This document shows, in pieces, positions 8,636 through 17,563 of a stretch of 64,000 nucleotides of DNA (positions within the stretch are counted from its first letter, which is position 1; each line of letters starts with the position of its first letter). Position numbers and translations under genes: made by a program. The DNA lies in assembly GCA_963800325.1 (NCBI GenBank), contig CAWDAQ010000005.1:62001-126000 (forward strand), given 5' to 3'. Below the pieces are notes generated by a model, which did no database searches, was not told the DNA's origin, and saw nothing but the letters and a program-made list of their open reading frames with translations. The DNA comes from CAWDAQ01 sp963800325 (GTDB taxonomy: Bacteria; Actinomycetota; Actinomycetes; Actinomycetales; Dermatophilaceae).

Positions 8636-9457
8636 CTACGACGCGATGAGGGCCACGCCGACCAGGGACGCGGCCACCCCGACCTGCTGGACGCGGCGGA
8701 GGCGCTCACGCAGCACGACCCGGGCGAGCAGCACCGTCATGACCGGGTAGAGCGAGCCGAGCACGCTCGCGACGCTGACGTAGCCGCTGGAGGAGGCGAC
8801 CGCGAACAGGGCGTTCGCGCCGAGGTCGCCGAGGCCGATGACGGCGAGCATCGGCGCGTCGCCGGCCGCGACCCGGCCGGTGGTGCGCGCGAGCAGCGCG
8901 ACGATCACGAACACGGCCACCGACGTCAGCCGCATCCCCCAGAGCGTGTGGACGACCGAGACCCGCGAGCCCCGGTCGAGCTCGAACAGCGCGAGACCGA
9001 ACCCCAGGGCGGCGACGCCGGCGAGGGCAACCGGGCGGGCCGAGACCGCACCGGTGAGCTCGGGGCCCGAGGCGAGGACGATGCCGAGCACCGCGACGAC
9101 CATCCCCGCCCACGCCAGCGGGCCGGGGGCGTCGCCGCCGAGCACCCCGAGGACGACCGGGACGACCACGCCGACCGAGGCGATCGGGGCGACGACGCCC
9201 ATCGTCCCGGACCCGAGGGCGGCGTAGAACGCGACGAGGCCCACCGTCCCGGCGGCCCCCGCGCCGATCGCCCACCCGACCCAGCCGGCGGAGGGCGCCG
9301 GGGCGGCGACGAGCACGGCACACGTCATCGCCACGAGCGCTACTGCCTGGGACCAGCCGACGACGGCGGCGGCCGGCAGCCGCCGGGAGGTCATACCGGC
9401 GAGGAAGTCCGACGTGCCCCACACCGCGGAGGAGGCGAGGGCGAGGAGGGCGAGCAC
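8636..9457 (-). CDS. EamA/DMT-superfamily permease
   Basis: A 273-residue integral membrane protein with about ten hydrophobic helices arranged as two EamA repeats, the drug/metabolite transporter layout. It starts MLALLALASSAVWGTSDFLAG, the usual N-terminal helix, and the last helices contain a LGSLYPVMTVLLARVVLRE-type segment typical of the second repeat. The GTG at 9457 is the only in-frame start before an upstream stop. The substrate is unknown. It is divergent from the DUF3000 gene across a 178-bp spacer. Confidence 0.88.
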   Translation of the reverse strand: MLALLALASSAVWGTSDFLAGMTSRRLPAAAVVGWSQAVALVAMTCAVLVAAPAPSAGWVGWAIGAGAAGTVGLVAFYAALGSGTMGVVAPIASVGVVVPVVLGVLGGDAPGPLAWAGMVVAVLGIVLASGPELTGAVSARPVALAGVAALGFGLALFELDRGSRVSVVHTLWGMRLTSVAVFVIVALLARTTGRVAAGDAPMLAVIGLGDLGANALFAVASSSGYVSVASVLGSLYPVMTVLLARVVLRERLRRVQQVGVAASLVGVALIAS

Positions 9458-9623
9458 GAGCGCACACTAGAGGAGCGCCGGGCCCCGGCAGCAGTGACGT
9501 CCACGGGCTCGGTCTCGACATGCGAAACAGTCATACTGGGGCGAACATGGACGTGTCACTACGAGTGCCGCGGCACGCCGCACGGGTCGGCGTGGCCTCC
9601 CGTGCGCCGTCACCCCCCTCGCC

Positions 9624-9629
9624 TAACCT
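9624..9629 (+). promoter_or_regulatory. -10 element, probable leaderless start of DUF3000 gene
   Basis: TAACCT ends six bases before the GTG at 9636, placing the expected transcription start at or next to the start codon; no Shine-Dalgarno sequence precedes the GTG. The same spacing recurs at four other genes here. The rest of the 9458-9635 spacer holds no gene that I can recognise. Confidence 0.5.
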
Positions 9630-9635
9630 TCCTGT

Positions 9636-10217
9636 GTGGCAACACGATCCATCCCGGGCCTCCAGCCGCCGGAGTTCGCGCAGGCCCTCGCCTCGCTCCG
9701 GGCCGCACGGCTGCGCCCCGAGGTCCGGCTCACGGAGGTGCCCGCCCCGACGCGGATCGCACCCCACGCCGTCGCCCTCACCGCCGACGTCCTCGACGGC
9801 TCCGCCGAGGAGGACGAGCTCGCGACCGGACGGTTCGTGCTCCTGCACGACCCGAGCGAGCCGGAGCCGTGGGAGGGCGCCTGGCGTGCGGTCACCTTCG
9901 CCCGCGCGGCCATGGAGCCCGAGGTCGGCGGCGACCCCCTCCTGGGCCAGGTGGGCTGGTCCTGGCTCGTCGACGCGCTCACCGACCACGGGCTCGGCTT
10001 CACCGCCGAGGCCGGGACGGTCACCCGGGTCGTCTCGGAGAGCTTCGCGGGCCTCTCGGACCGCCCGACCACCGTCGAGATGGAGGTCCGCGCCTCGTGG
10101 ACCCCGCTCGGCGACGTCGGCGAGCACCTGCTCGCCTGGGGGGACCTGCTGTGCACCATCGCCGGTCTGCCCCCCCTCCCCGCCGGTGTCGTCGCGCTCC
10201 CGGGCCGTCGGCGCTGA
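9636..10217 (+). CDS. DUF3000 family protein
   Basis: A 193-residue soluble protein matching the DUF3000 family of actinobacteria by its overall sequence (IPGLQPPEFAQALASLRAA at the N-terminus, PWEGAWRAVTFARAAMEPE in the middle, WSWLVDALTDHG after it). No catalytic motif, membrane segment or signal peptide is visible. It sits directly upstream of the RNase D-like gene with 12 bp between them, an order common in Micrococcales as I remember it; a shared transcript is likely. Function is unknown. Confidence 0.85.
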   Translation: MATRSIPGLQPPEFAQALASLRAARLRPEVRLTEVPAPTRIAPHAVALTADVLDGSAEEDELATGRFVLLHDPSEPEPWEGAWRAVTFARAAMEPEVGGDPLLGQVGWSWLVDALTDHGLGFTAEAGTVTRVVSESFAGLSDRPTTVEMEVRASWTPLGDVGEHLLAWGDLLCTIAGLPPLPAGVVALPGRRR

Positions 10218-10229
10218 CGGGCCCGCCGC

Positions 10230-11528
10230 ATGACGAGCACACCCCGGCGACCCTCGACCGACCGCCCGGCCGCCACTCCCGCGACCCCTGCGACCAGCGC
10301 GCCCCCCGGGACCACCGGAGCCGTGGAGGACCCGCCCGCCGAGCCGACGCCGCTGACCCGACCGGCCGAGGGGATCCCCGAGGTCGTCACCACCGAACGG
10401 GGCCTCACCGAGGCGGCCGAGGCCGTCGCCGCCGGGGTCGGCCCGGTCGCTCTCGACGCCGAGCGGGCCTCGGGCTACCGGTACGGCCAGCGGGCCTACC
10501 TCGTCCAGCTGCGGCGCGAGGGCTCGGGGACGTGGCTGATCGACCCGGTCGCCCTGCCCGACCTCAGCCCGCTCGACGAGGCCATCAGCGGCGCCGAGTG
10601 GATCCTCCACGCCGCGACCCAGGACCTCGCGTGTCTCGCCGAGGTCGGCCTCACCCCGAGGCAGCTGTTCGACACCGAGCTCGCCGCCCGGCTCCTCGGC
10701 CGGCCCCGTGTCGGCCTGGCCGCGGTCGTCGAGCACTACCTCGACCTCGGCCTCGCCAAGGAGCACTCGGCCGTCGACTGGTCGACCAGGCCGCTGCCCG
10801 AGCCGTGGCTGCGCTACGCCGCCCTCGACGTCGAGGTCCTCGTCGAGGTGCGCAACCTCATGGGGGTCGACCTCGCCGAGCAGGGCAAGTCCGAGTGGGC
10901 CCGGCAGGAGTTCCTGGCCCTGCTCGACTGGCAGCCCACGGTGCGCCCCGACCCGTGGCGGCGCACGTCGGGGATGCACAAGGTCCGCGGCGCCCGCGGC
11001 GTCGCCCGCGTCCGCGAGCTCTGGCTGGAGCGGGACCGGATCGCGATGCAACGCGACGTCTCCCCCGGCCGGGTCGTCCCGGACGCGCTCCTGGTCGAGA
11101 TGGCCCAGCGCGACCCCCGCGTCGCGGCCGACCTGCCGAGCGGGCACCGCGGCGTCCAGCGCCACCAGCGCGACTGGCTCGCCGCCGTCGCCCGGGCCGA
11201 CGCGCTCGCCGAGGACGACCTGCCCCCGGTGACGGTGCGCTCGGACGCCCCGCCGCCGCAGCGGTCCTGGGCCGACCGGGACCCGGTGGCCGCGGCACGG
11301 CTCGCCGCCGTCCGGGAGGGGCTCGCCGCCGTCGCCACCGACCGGGTCGTCCCCGTCGAGAACATGCTCACCCCGGACACGCTCCGCCGGGTGCTGTGGA
11401 CCCCGCCGGCCGAGCCGAGCGAGGAGCACCTCGACGCGGCCCTCGCCGACCTCGGCGCCCGGCCCTGGCAGCGGGAGATCGTGCTGCCGCTCATGCTCGA
11501 GGCCTTCGCCGCCCACCCGAGCCCCTGA
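10230..11528 (+). CDS. ribonuclease D-like 3'-5' exonuclease with HRDC domain
   Basis: A 432-residue protein with a DEDDy exonuclease domain (about residues 55-215) and an HRDC nucleic-acid-binding domain (about 225-310). Visible catalytic elements are VALDAERASGYRYG (DxE), the Asp in AATQDLACL, and YAALDVEVL with the Tyr and last Asp. RNase D trims 3' ends of tRNA and other RNAs. The first ~50 residues are Pro/Thr-rich and disordered-looking. The C-terminal ~120 residues form a further region typical of actinobacterial homologues. It follows DUF3000 by 12 bp. Confidence 0.9.
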   Translation: MTSTPRRPSTDRPAATPATPATSAPPGTTGAVEDPPAEPTPLTRPAEGIPEVVTTERGLTEAAEAVAAGVGPVALDAERASGYRYGQRAYLVQLRREGSGTWLIDPVALPDLSPLDEAISGAEWILHAATQDLACLAEVGLTPRQLFDTELAARLLGRPRVGLAAVVEHYLDLGLAKEHSAVDWSTRPLPEPWLRYAALDVEVLVEVRNLMGVDLAEQGKSEWARQEFLALLDWQPTVRPDPWRRTSGMHKVRGARGVARVRELWLERDRIAMQRDVSPGRVVPDALLVEMAQRDPRVAADLPSGHRGVQRHQRDWLAAVARADALAEDDLPPVTVRSDAPPPQRSWADRDPVAAARLAAVREGLAAVATDRVVPVENMLTPDTLRRVLWTPPAEPSEEHLDAALADLGARPWQREIVLPLMLEAFAAHPSP

Positions 11529-11627
11529 CCCGGCGGCACCCCACTCGCCGACGAGCACCACGCCCGAGGAGGCTCCCGTCCCCGAGCACGACCCCGAGCA
11601 CCCGCCCCCGACCACGAGGAGGCCCGC

Positions 11628-13763
11628 GTGACCACGACACCAGAGCCCGCGCCGCAGGACGAGGCTCCGGGACTCCCCGAGGAGGTGCTCACCCGCGCCG
11701 TCGCCGAGGACGTCGCCCTGCCCGGAGGCGGCGGCACCCTCGCGCTCGTCACGCTCGACAACGGACGCGGCCGCTCCCGGCCCAACACCTTCGGCCCTGC
11801 GTCGCTGGCGAGCCTGCACGAGGTCCTGGCCGGGCTGCGGGAGCGGGCCGAGGCCGGTGAGGTCACCGCGGTCGCCCTGACCGGGCCGCCGCACGAGTTC
11901 GCCGTCGGCGCCGACCTCGGTGGGGTCCCCTCGATCCGGACCCGCGAGCAGGCCCTCGGTCTCGCTCGGGCGGGCCACCGCGTCGTCGCGGCCCTGATGG
12001 ACCTGCCGGTGGCGACGTTCGCCTTCCTCGGGGGCGCGACCCTCGGTGGCGGGCTCGAGCTCGCGCTCGCGTGCGACCACCGCACCGTCGCCGGCGACGT
12101 CCGCCAGGTCGCCCTGCCCGAGACCTCCCTCGGGCTCGTCCCCGGCTGGGGCGGCTGCCACCTGCTGCCGGCCCTCGTCGGCCCGGAGGCGGCCGTGCGG
12201 GTCATCGTGGAGAACCCGCTGGCGAACAGCACGATGCTCACCGCGGCGCAGGCCCACGCCCTCGGCATCGCCGACGCCCTGCTCGACCCCGCGGACTTCC
12301 TCGAGGAGTCGCTCGCGTGGGCCGCGCGGGTCCTGGCCGGGTCCGAGGACGTCACCCGCGTCGAGGCGCCCCGGGACGAGCAGGCCTGGCAGGCCGCCCT
12401 GGAGCGCGCCGGCCGGGTCGTCGCCGCCCGGACCGCCGGCTGCTCCCCGGCGCCGCTGCGGGCCGTGGAGCTGCTCCGCGGCGCCCGGGCCGCGACCCGG
12501 GAGGAGGCGTTCGCCGCCGAGGACGAGGCCCTCGCCGACCTGCTCATGGGTGAGGAGTGCCGGGCGGGCCTCTACGCCTTCGACCTCCTCCAACGACGCG
12601 CCCGCCGTCCCGTCGGCGCTCCCGACCCGGGCCTGGCCCGCCGGGTCGCCGAGGTCGGCGTGGTCGGGGCGGGCCTCATGGCGAGCCAGCTCGCCCTCCT
12701 CTTCGCGCGCCGGCTCGAGGTCCCGGTGGTCCTCACCGACCTCGACCAGGAGCGGGTCGACCGCGGCCTGGCGTGGGTCCGCGCCGAGGTCACCGGCCTC
12801 GCCGAGCAGGGGCGACTGGACCCGGACACCGCGCACCGGGTCGCGGGGCTCGTCACCGGCTCCACCGACACCTCCGCCTACGCCGACGCCGACCTCGTCA
12901 TCGAGGCGGTGTTCGAGGAGATCGCCGTCAAGAAGGCGGTCTTCGCCGAGGTGGAGCGGGTCGTGCGCCCCGACTGCGTGCTCGCGAGCAACACGTCCTC
13001 GCTGTCGGTGGGCGAGATGGCCGCCGACCTCGACCACCCCGAACGGGTCGTCGGGCTCCACTTCTTCAACCCGGTCGCGGTGATGCCGCTGGTCGAGGTG
13101 GTCCGGGCCGGACGGACCGACGACGCCACCCTCGCCACGGCGGTCGAGGCGGCTCGGACGCTGCGGAAGACGGCCGTCCTCGTCGGCGACTCGCCCTCGT
13201 TCGTCGTCAACCGGCTCCTCGGCCGGTACATGGGCGAGTTCGCCCGGATCGTCGAGGCCGGGACCCCGGTCGAGGTCGCCGACGCCGCCGTCGCGGGCCT
13301 CGCGCCGATGCCGCCGCTGGTCCTCGTCGGGCTCGTCGGACCGGCGATCGCGCTGCACAACAGCGAGACCCTCCACGCCGCCTTCGGTGACCGGTTTCCG
13401 GTGTCGCAGAACCTGAGACGCATCGTCGAGGCGGGCAGGCCGGGCTACTACCGGACGGTCGACGGACGCCGCGAGCTCGACCCCGAGGTCGCGGCGTTGC
13501 TCGTCACCCCGCAGGACCCGATCGCGCTCGACGCCGGGCAGGTCCGCACCGCCGTGCTCGACGCGCTCGCCGACGAGGTCCGCCGGATGCTCGACGAGGA
13601 GGTGGTCGCCTCGCCCGAGGACGTCGATCTCGCCCTCATCACCGGCGCCGGCTTCGCCACGTGGAACGGCGGCCTCACCCCGCTGCTGGACCGGCAGGGG
13701 GCCTCGGAGCGGGCCGCGGGCGGCCGGTTCCTGCCTCGCGGCGTGGCGAGCGTGCCGCGCTGA
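11628..13763 (+). CDS. FadB-like 3-hydroxyacyl-CoA dehydrogenase / enoyl-CoA hydratase fusion
   Basis: A 711-residue bifunctional beta-oxidation enzyme. An N-terminal crotonase domain (about 15-320) shows the oxyanion-hole segment FLGGATLGGGLELALACDHR and PETSLGLVPGWGG. The dehydrogenase half begins with the NAD fold VGVVGAGLMASQLALLFAR and carries the HFFNPVAVMPLVEVV signature, then a C-terminal helical domain. GAGGAGG stands 6 bases before the GTG at 11628. Relatives usually have a thiolase gene directly upstream; here only 99 bp separate it from the RNase D gene, so that partner is missing locally. Confidence 0.93.
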   Translation: MTTTPEPAPQDEAPGLPEEVLTRAVAEDVALPGGGGTLALVTLDNGRGRSRPNTFGPASLASLHEVLAGLRERAEAGEVTAVALTGPPHEFAVGADLGGVPSIRTREQALGLARAGHRVVAALMDLPVATFAFLGGATLGGGLELALACDHRTVAGDVRQVALPETSLGLVPGWGGCHLLPALVGPEAAVRVIVENPLANSTMLTAAQAHALGIADALLDPADFLEESLAWAARVLAGSEDVTRVEAPRDEQAWQAALERAGRVVAARTAGCSPAPLRAVELLRGARAATREEAFAAEDEALADLLMGEECRAGLYAFDLLQRRARRPVGAPDPGLARRVAEVGVVGAGLMASQLALLFARRLEVPVVLTDLDQERVDRGLAWVRAEVTGLAEQGRLDPDTAHRVAGLVTGSTDTSAYADADLVIEAVFEEIAVKKAVFAEVERVVRPDCVLASNTSSLSVGEMAADLDHPERVVGLHFFNPVAVMPLVEVVRAGRTDDATLATAVEAARTLRKTAVLVGDSPSFVVNRLLGRYMGEFARIVEAGTPVEVADAAVAGLAPMPPLVLVGLVGPAIALHNSETLHAAFGDRFPVSQNLRRIVEAGRPGYYRTVDGRRELDPEVAALLVTPQDPIALDAGQVRTAVLDALADEVRRMLDEEVVASPEDVDLALITGAGFATWNGGLTPLLDRQGASERAAGGRFLPRGVASVPR

Positions 13764-13867
13764 CCCGGCGGTTCGGGGCTTCCGCGGCGCGCCCGGAGGC
13801 GATCCGGGCCGGACCGTGGCACCATGGGCGACGGCCACCGACCACCCGCGTGGCGTGTCGGGGGTAT

Positions 13868-13886
13868 CTCACATGTGAGTTACAGT
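13868..13886 (+). promoter_or_regulatory. palindromic operator plus -10 element ahead of XRE-MurA
   Basis: A perfect 12-bp palindrome CTCACATGTGAG (13868-13879), extendable to TA-N-12 bp-N-TA, is followed after one base by TACAGT (13881-13886). TACAGT ends six bases before the ATG at 13893, as in a leaderless promoter. The palindrome lies in the -35/-10 spacer, where a bound protein would block RNA polymerase. The natural candidate is the XRE domain of the protein encoded just downstream; this is inference. Confidence 0.6.
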
Positions 13887-13892
13887 TGACGC

Positions 13893-15425
13893 ATGACGGA
13901 GACCTATCTGACCCGTATCGGCACCCTGATCCGCGACGCACGGCGGCACCAGGGCATGACCCAGAGCGAGCTCGCCGAGTCGCTCGGGACGAGCCAGAGT
14001 GCCGTCGCACGGATCGAGCAGGGCAAGCAGAACCTCTCCCTGGAGATGCTCGCCCGGATCGGTGAGAGCCTCGACAGCGAGTTCGTCTCGCTCGGCCACA
14101 GCGGTCCGCAGCACCTGCGGATCGTCGGGGGCCAGCAGCTGTCCGGCTCGATCCCCGTGAAGACGTCGAAGAACGCCGCGGTCGCGCTGCTCTGCGCGTC
14201 GCTGCTCAACAAGGGGCGCACCACGCTGCGCAACCTCGCCCGCATCGAGGAGGTCAACCGGATCCTCGAGGTGCTGACCTCGATCGGGGTGCGCACCCGG
14301 TGGCTGCCGGACAGCAACGACCTCGAGATCGTCCCCCCGGAGCACCTCGACCTCGACGCCATCGACGTCGAGGCGGCCCGACGCACCCGGACCGTCATCA
14401 TGTTCCTCGGTCCGCTGCTGCACGAGATGGAGCAGTTCCACCTCCCCTACGCCGGCGGCTGCGACCTCGGCACCCGCACCGTCGAGCCGCACCTGGCGGC
14501 GCTGCGGGCCTTCGGTCTGGGCGTCACCGCGACGCAGGGGTACTACGAGGCGACCGTCAACCCCGGCACCGGACCGGACCGGCCGATCGTCCTCACCGAG
14601 CGCGGCGACACCGTCACCGAGAACGTCCTGCTCGCCGCCGCCCGGCACGAGGGCGAGACCGTGATCCGCAACGCGAGCCCGAACTACATGGTCCAGGACC
14701 TGTGCTTCTTCCTCCAGGAGCTCGGGGTCGAGATCGACGGCATCGGGACGACGACGCTCACCGTGCGCGGTGTGCGCTCGGTCTCGCGCGACGTCGAGTA
14801 CTCCCCGTCCGAGGACCCGATCGAGGCGATGAGCCTCGTCGCGGCGGCCGTGGTCACCGAGTCCTCCATCACGATCCAGCGGGTGCCGATCGAGTTCCTC
14901 GAGATCGAGCTCGCGACGCTCGAGGGCATGGGGATGAAGTACGACATCACGGAGGAGTACCTCTCCGCCAACGGCCGGACCCGGCTGGTCGACCTCACCA
15001 CGATCCCCGGCCCGCTCCACGCCCCGATCGACAAGATCCACCCGATGCCCTTCCCGGGGCTCAACATCGACAACCTGCCGTTCTTCGCGCTCATCGCCGC
15101 CAAGGCCGAGGGCACGACGATGATCCACGACTGGGTGTACGAGAACCGGGCGATCTACCTCACCGAGCTGACGAAGGTCGGGGCCAAGGTCCAGCTCCTC
15201 GACCCCCACCGGGTCCTCATCGAGGGGCCGACGCCGCGGTGGCGCGCCGCCGAGGTCATCTGCCCGCCGGCGCTGCGCCCCGGGGTCGTCGTCCTCCTCG
15301 CGATGCTCGCCGCGCCGGGGACGTCGGTCCTGCGCAACGTCTACGTCATCAACCGCGGCTACGAGGAGCTCGCCGAGCGGCTCAACCGGCTCGGCGCGAC
15401 GATCGAGACCTTCCGCGACATCTGA
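13893..15425 (+). CDS. murA: XRE-domain / UDP-GlcNAc 1-carboxyvinyltransferase (MurA) fusion
   Basis: A 510-residue protein with an XRE helix-turn-helix at about residues 5-62 (GMTQSELAESLGTSQSAVAR) joined to a MurA/EPSP-synthase-type enzyme at about 74-510. MurA transfers enolpyruvate to UDP-GlcNAc, the first committed step of peptidoglycan synthesis. Active-site residues appear intact: Lys93-Asn94, Cys190 (E. coli Cys115 equivalent in GGCDLG), Arg195 and, after a three-residue insertion, Asp393. Actinobacterial genomes often have a second, stand-alone MurA, so this may be a paralogue with a regulatory or conditional role. The enzyme could act in the cytoplasm while its HTH binds the palindrome upstream. 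Confidence 0.88.
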   Translation: MTETYLTRIGTLIRDARRHQGMTQSELAESLGTSQSAVARIEQGKQNLSLEMLARIGESLDSEFVSLGHSGPQHLRIVGGQQLSGSIPVKTSKNAAVALLCASLLNKGRTTLRNLARIEEVNRILEVLTSIGVRTRWLPDSNDLEIVPPEHLDLDAIDVEAARRTRTVIMFLGPLLHEMEQFHLPYAGGCDLGTRTVEPHLAALRAFGLGVTATQGYYEATVNPGTGPDRPIVLTERGDTVTENVLLAAARHEGETVIRNASPNYMVQDLCFFLQELGVEIDGIGTTTLTVRGVRSVSRDVEYSPSEDPIEAMSLVAAAVVTESSITIQRVPIEFLEIELATLEGMGMKYDITEEYLSANGRTRLVDLTTIPGPLHAPIDKIHPMPFPGLNIDNLPFFALIAAKAEGTTMIHDWVYENRAIYLTELTKVGAKVQLLDPHRVLIEGPTPRWRAAEVICPPALRPGVVVLLAMLAAPGTSVLRNVYVINRGYEELAERLNRLGATIETFRDI

Positions 15426-15437
15426 GGGACCGCCTCC

Positions 15438-15486
15438 GGTTGCGTCCGCAGGGTCAGCGCCCCGGCGACCACCCCTGCGGACGCAG
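15438..15486 (+). repeat. REP-like palindromic repeat, copy A
   Basis: A 49-bp element whose ends pair (TGCGTCCGCA near the left, TGCGGACGCA near the right) around a conserved GTCAGCGCCCCGGCGACCA middle. It lies between the convergent murA-like and dxs genes and could also act as a terminator hairpin. Four more copies are at 17983-18093 and 18533-18641. Confidence 0.8.
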
Positions 15487-15507
15487 CGGGACCACCCGAG
15501 GCGTCGC

Positions 15508-17430
15508 TCAGCCCTCGGTGTCGGCCTCGGGCCGCGCGTCGGCGCCGGTCCCTAACCGGGCGCGGTCGCCGAGACGGGCGCGCAGGGCGGTCGCGACGGC
15601 GTCCGGGGTCAGCCCGATCTCCTCGAGCACCTGGCCGCGCTTGGCGTGGTCGAGGAACCGCTTCGGGATGCCGAACGGGTGGACCGGGACCGGGACCCCG
15701 GCCGCGTCGAGCGCGAGCGCGACCTGGCTGCCGATGCCGCCCGCGACGAGGTTGTCCTCGACGACGGCGACGGCACCGGCGGACCGGGCGAGGTCGACGA
15801 GGTCGCCCGGGACCGGCAGCACCCAGCGCGGGTCGACGACGAGGACGCGCAGGCCCTCGGCCTCGAGCTTCTCCGCGACGCCGACGGCCGTCGCGGCCAT
15901 GGCGCCGACCCCGACGAGCAGGACGTCCGGACGCCGGGCCCCGCCGTCGTGGAGCACGTCGAGCGCGCCGACGGTCCGGACCGCCTCGACCGGGGCCGCG
16001 ACCGAGCCCTTGGGGAACCGGATGACGGTCGGCGCGTCGTCGACGTCGACGGCCTCCCGGAGCGCCCGGGAGACCTGCTGGCCGTCGCGGGGGGCGTTGA
16101 GGCGCAGCCCGGGGACGAGCCCGGTCAGGCTGAGGTCCCACATGCCGTGGTGGGAGGGCCCGTCCGGTCCGGTGATGCCCGACCGGTCGAGCACGAACGT
16201 CACGCCGGCGCGGTGGAGCGCGCAGTCCATGAGAAGCTGGTCGAAGGCCCGGTTGAGGAAGGTCGCGTAGATCGCGACGACGGGGTGCATCCCGGCGAAC
16301 GCGAGCCCGGCCGCGCTCGTCACGGCGTGCTGCTCGGCGATGCCGACGTCGACGAACCGGTCGGGGAACCGCTCGGCGAACGGGCCGAGGCCGACGGGGA
16401 ACTTCATCGCCGCGGTGATCGCGACGACGTCGTCGCGCTCCTGCCCGAGCCGGACCATCTCGTCGCTGAACTCGTCGGTCCAGCTCCGTCCGGCGATCTC
16501 CAGCGGCAGCCCGGTCTCGGGGTTGATGACCCCGACGGAGTGGAACTGGTCGGCCTCGTCGCGGATCGCGTGGGCGTACCCGCGCCCCTTCTCGGTGATG
16601 ACGTGGACCAGGACCGGACCGCCGAACGCCCGGGCCCGGCGCAGCGCGGACTCGACGGCGGGCTCGTCGTGCCCGTCGACCGGCCCGACGTACTTCAGCC
16701 CGAGGTCCTCGAACATCCCCTGCGGGGCGACGACGTCCTTCAGGCCCTTCTTGAACCCGTGCAGCGCCCGCTCGACCGGCCCGCCGACGACGGGGGTGCG
16801 CCGGAGGGTGTGCTTGCCCCAGCGGAGGAACTGCTCGTACCCCTGGGTGGTCCGCAGCGTCGAGAGGTGCTCGGCGAGCCCGCCGATCGTCGGGGAGTAG
16901 GAGCGCTCGTTGTCGTTGACGACGATGACGAGCGGGAGGTCCTTGTCGGCGGCGATGTTGTTGATCGCCTCCCACGCCATCCCGCCGGTGAGGGCGCCGT
17001 CGCCGATGACGGCGACCGTGTGCCGGCGCTCGCCCCGGATCCGGCGGGCGCGGGCGATGCCGGCCGCCCACGAGAGCGACGTCGAGGCGTGGCTGTTCTC
17101 GACGACGTCGTGCTCGGACTCCTCGCGGCTCGGGTAGCCGGCGAGCCCGCCCCGCGCGCGGAGCCCGGAGAAGTCCTGCCGCCCGGTGACGAGCTTGTGC
17201 ACGTAGGACTGGTGGCCGGTGTCGAAGACGAGCGTGTCGGACGGGGAGGAGAAGACCCGGTGCAGGGCGAGGGTGAGCTCGACGACGCCGAGGTTGGGCC
17301 CGAGGTGGCCACCGGTGCGGGAGACCCGGTCGACGAGGAACTCGCGGATCTCGCTCGCGAGCGCCGGCAGCCGCTCGGGCGGCAGCTCCTTCAGGTCAGC
17401 GGGACCGGTGATGGTCTCCAGCAGGCTCAC
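15508..17430 (-). CDS. dxs: 1-deoxy-D-xylulose-5-phosphate synthase
   Basis: DXS, 640 residues, condenses pyruvate and glyceraldehyde-3-phosphate with thiamine diphosphate, the entry step of the MEP isoprenoid pathway. Typical features are GDGALTGGMAWEAINN (thiamine-diphosphate binding), the FDTGHQSYVHKLVTGR segment near the N-terminus, and the central GIAEQHAVTSAAGLAF with the catalytic Glu. I chose the GTG at 17430 (protein begins MSLLETITGPADLKEL) over an open upstream extension because AGGAAGGA stands 9-16 bases ahead and families start here. Confidence 0.96.
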   Translation of the reverse strand: MSLLETITGPADLKELPPERLPALASEIREFLVDRVSRTGGHLGPNLGVVELTLALHRVFSSPSDTLVFDTGHQSYVHKLVTGRQDFSGLRARGGLAGYPSREESEHDVVENSHASTSLSWAAGIARARRIRGERRHTVAVIGDGALTGGMAWEAINNIAADKDLPLVIVVNDNERSYSPTIGGLAEHLSTLRTTQGYEQFLRWGKHTLRRTPVVGGPVERALHGFKKGLKDVVAPQGMFEDLGLKYVGPVDGHDEPAVESALRRARAFGGPVLVHVITEKGRGYAHAIRDEADQFHSVGVINPETGLPLEIAGRSWTDEFSDEMVRLGQERDDVVAITAAMKFPVGLGPFAERFPDRFVDVGIAEQHAVTSAAGLAFAGMHPVVAIYATFLNRAFDQLLMDCALHRAGVTFVLDRSGITGPDGPSHHGMWDLSLTGLVPGLRLNAPRDGQQVSRALREAVDVDDAPTVIRFPKGSVAAPVEAVRTVGALDVLHDGGARRPDVLLVGVGAMAATAVGVAEKLEAEGLRVLVVDPRWVLPVPGDLVDLARSAGAVAVVEDNLVAGGIGSQVALALDAAGVPVPVHPFGIPKRFLDHAKRGQVLEEIGLTPDAVATALRARLGDRARLGTGADARPEADTEG

Positions 17431-17563
17431 GTCGGGCTGTCCTTCCTCTGCTCGGGGCCCGGGGGCATCCCCCGAGTCTACGGCCCGGAGGCGCGCGGGT
17501 CCCCGCCGAACGCCGGGACGGGACACGCGTCACGGCGCCGGTCGGCACGCGAGCCGGGCGGGC

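Noticed and set aside
9531..13838. 1435-codon minus-strand frame
   Set aside because: It lies antisense to DUF3000, RNase D and the FadB-like gene, all of which have clear family motifs; the frame is a product of high GC third positions.
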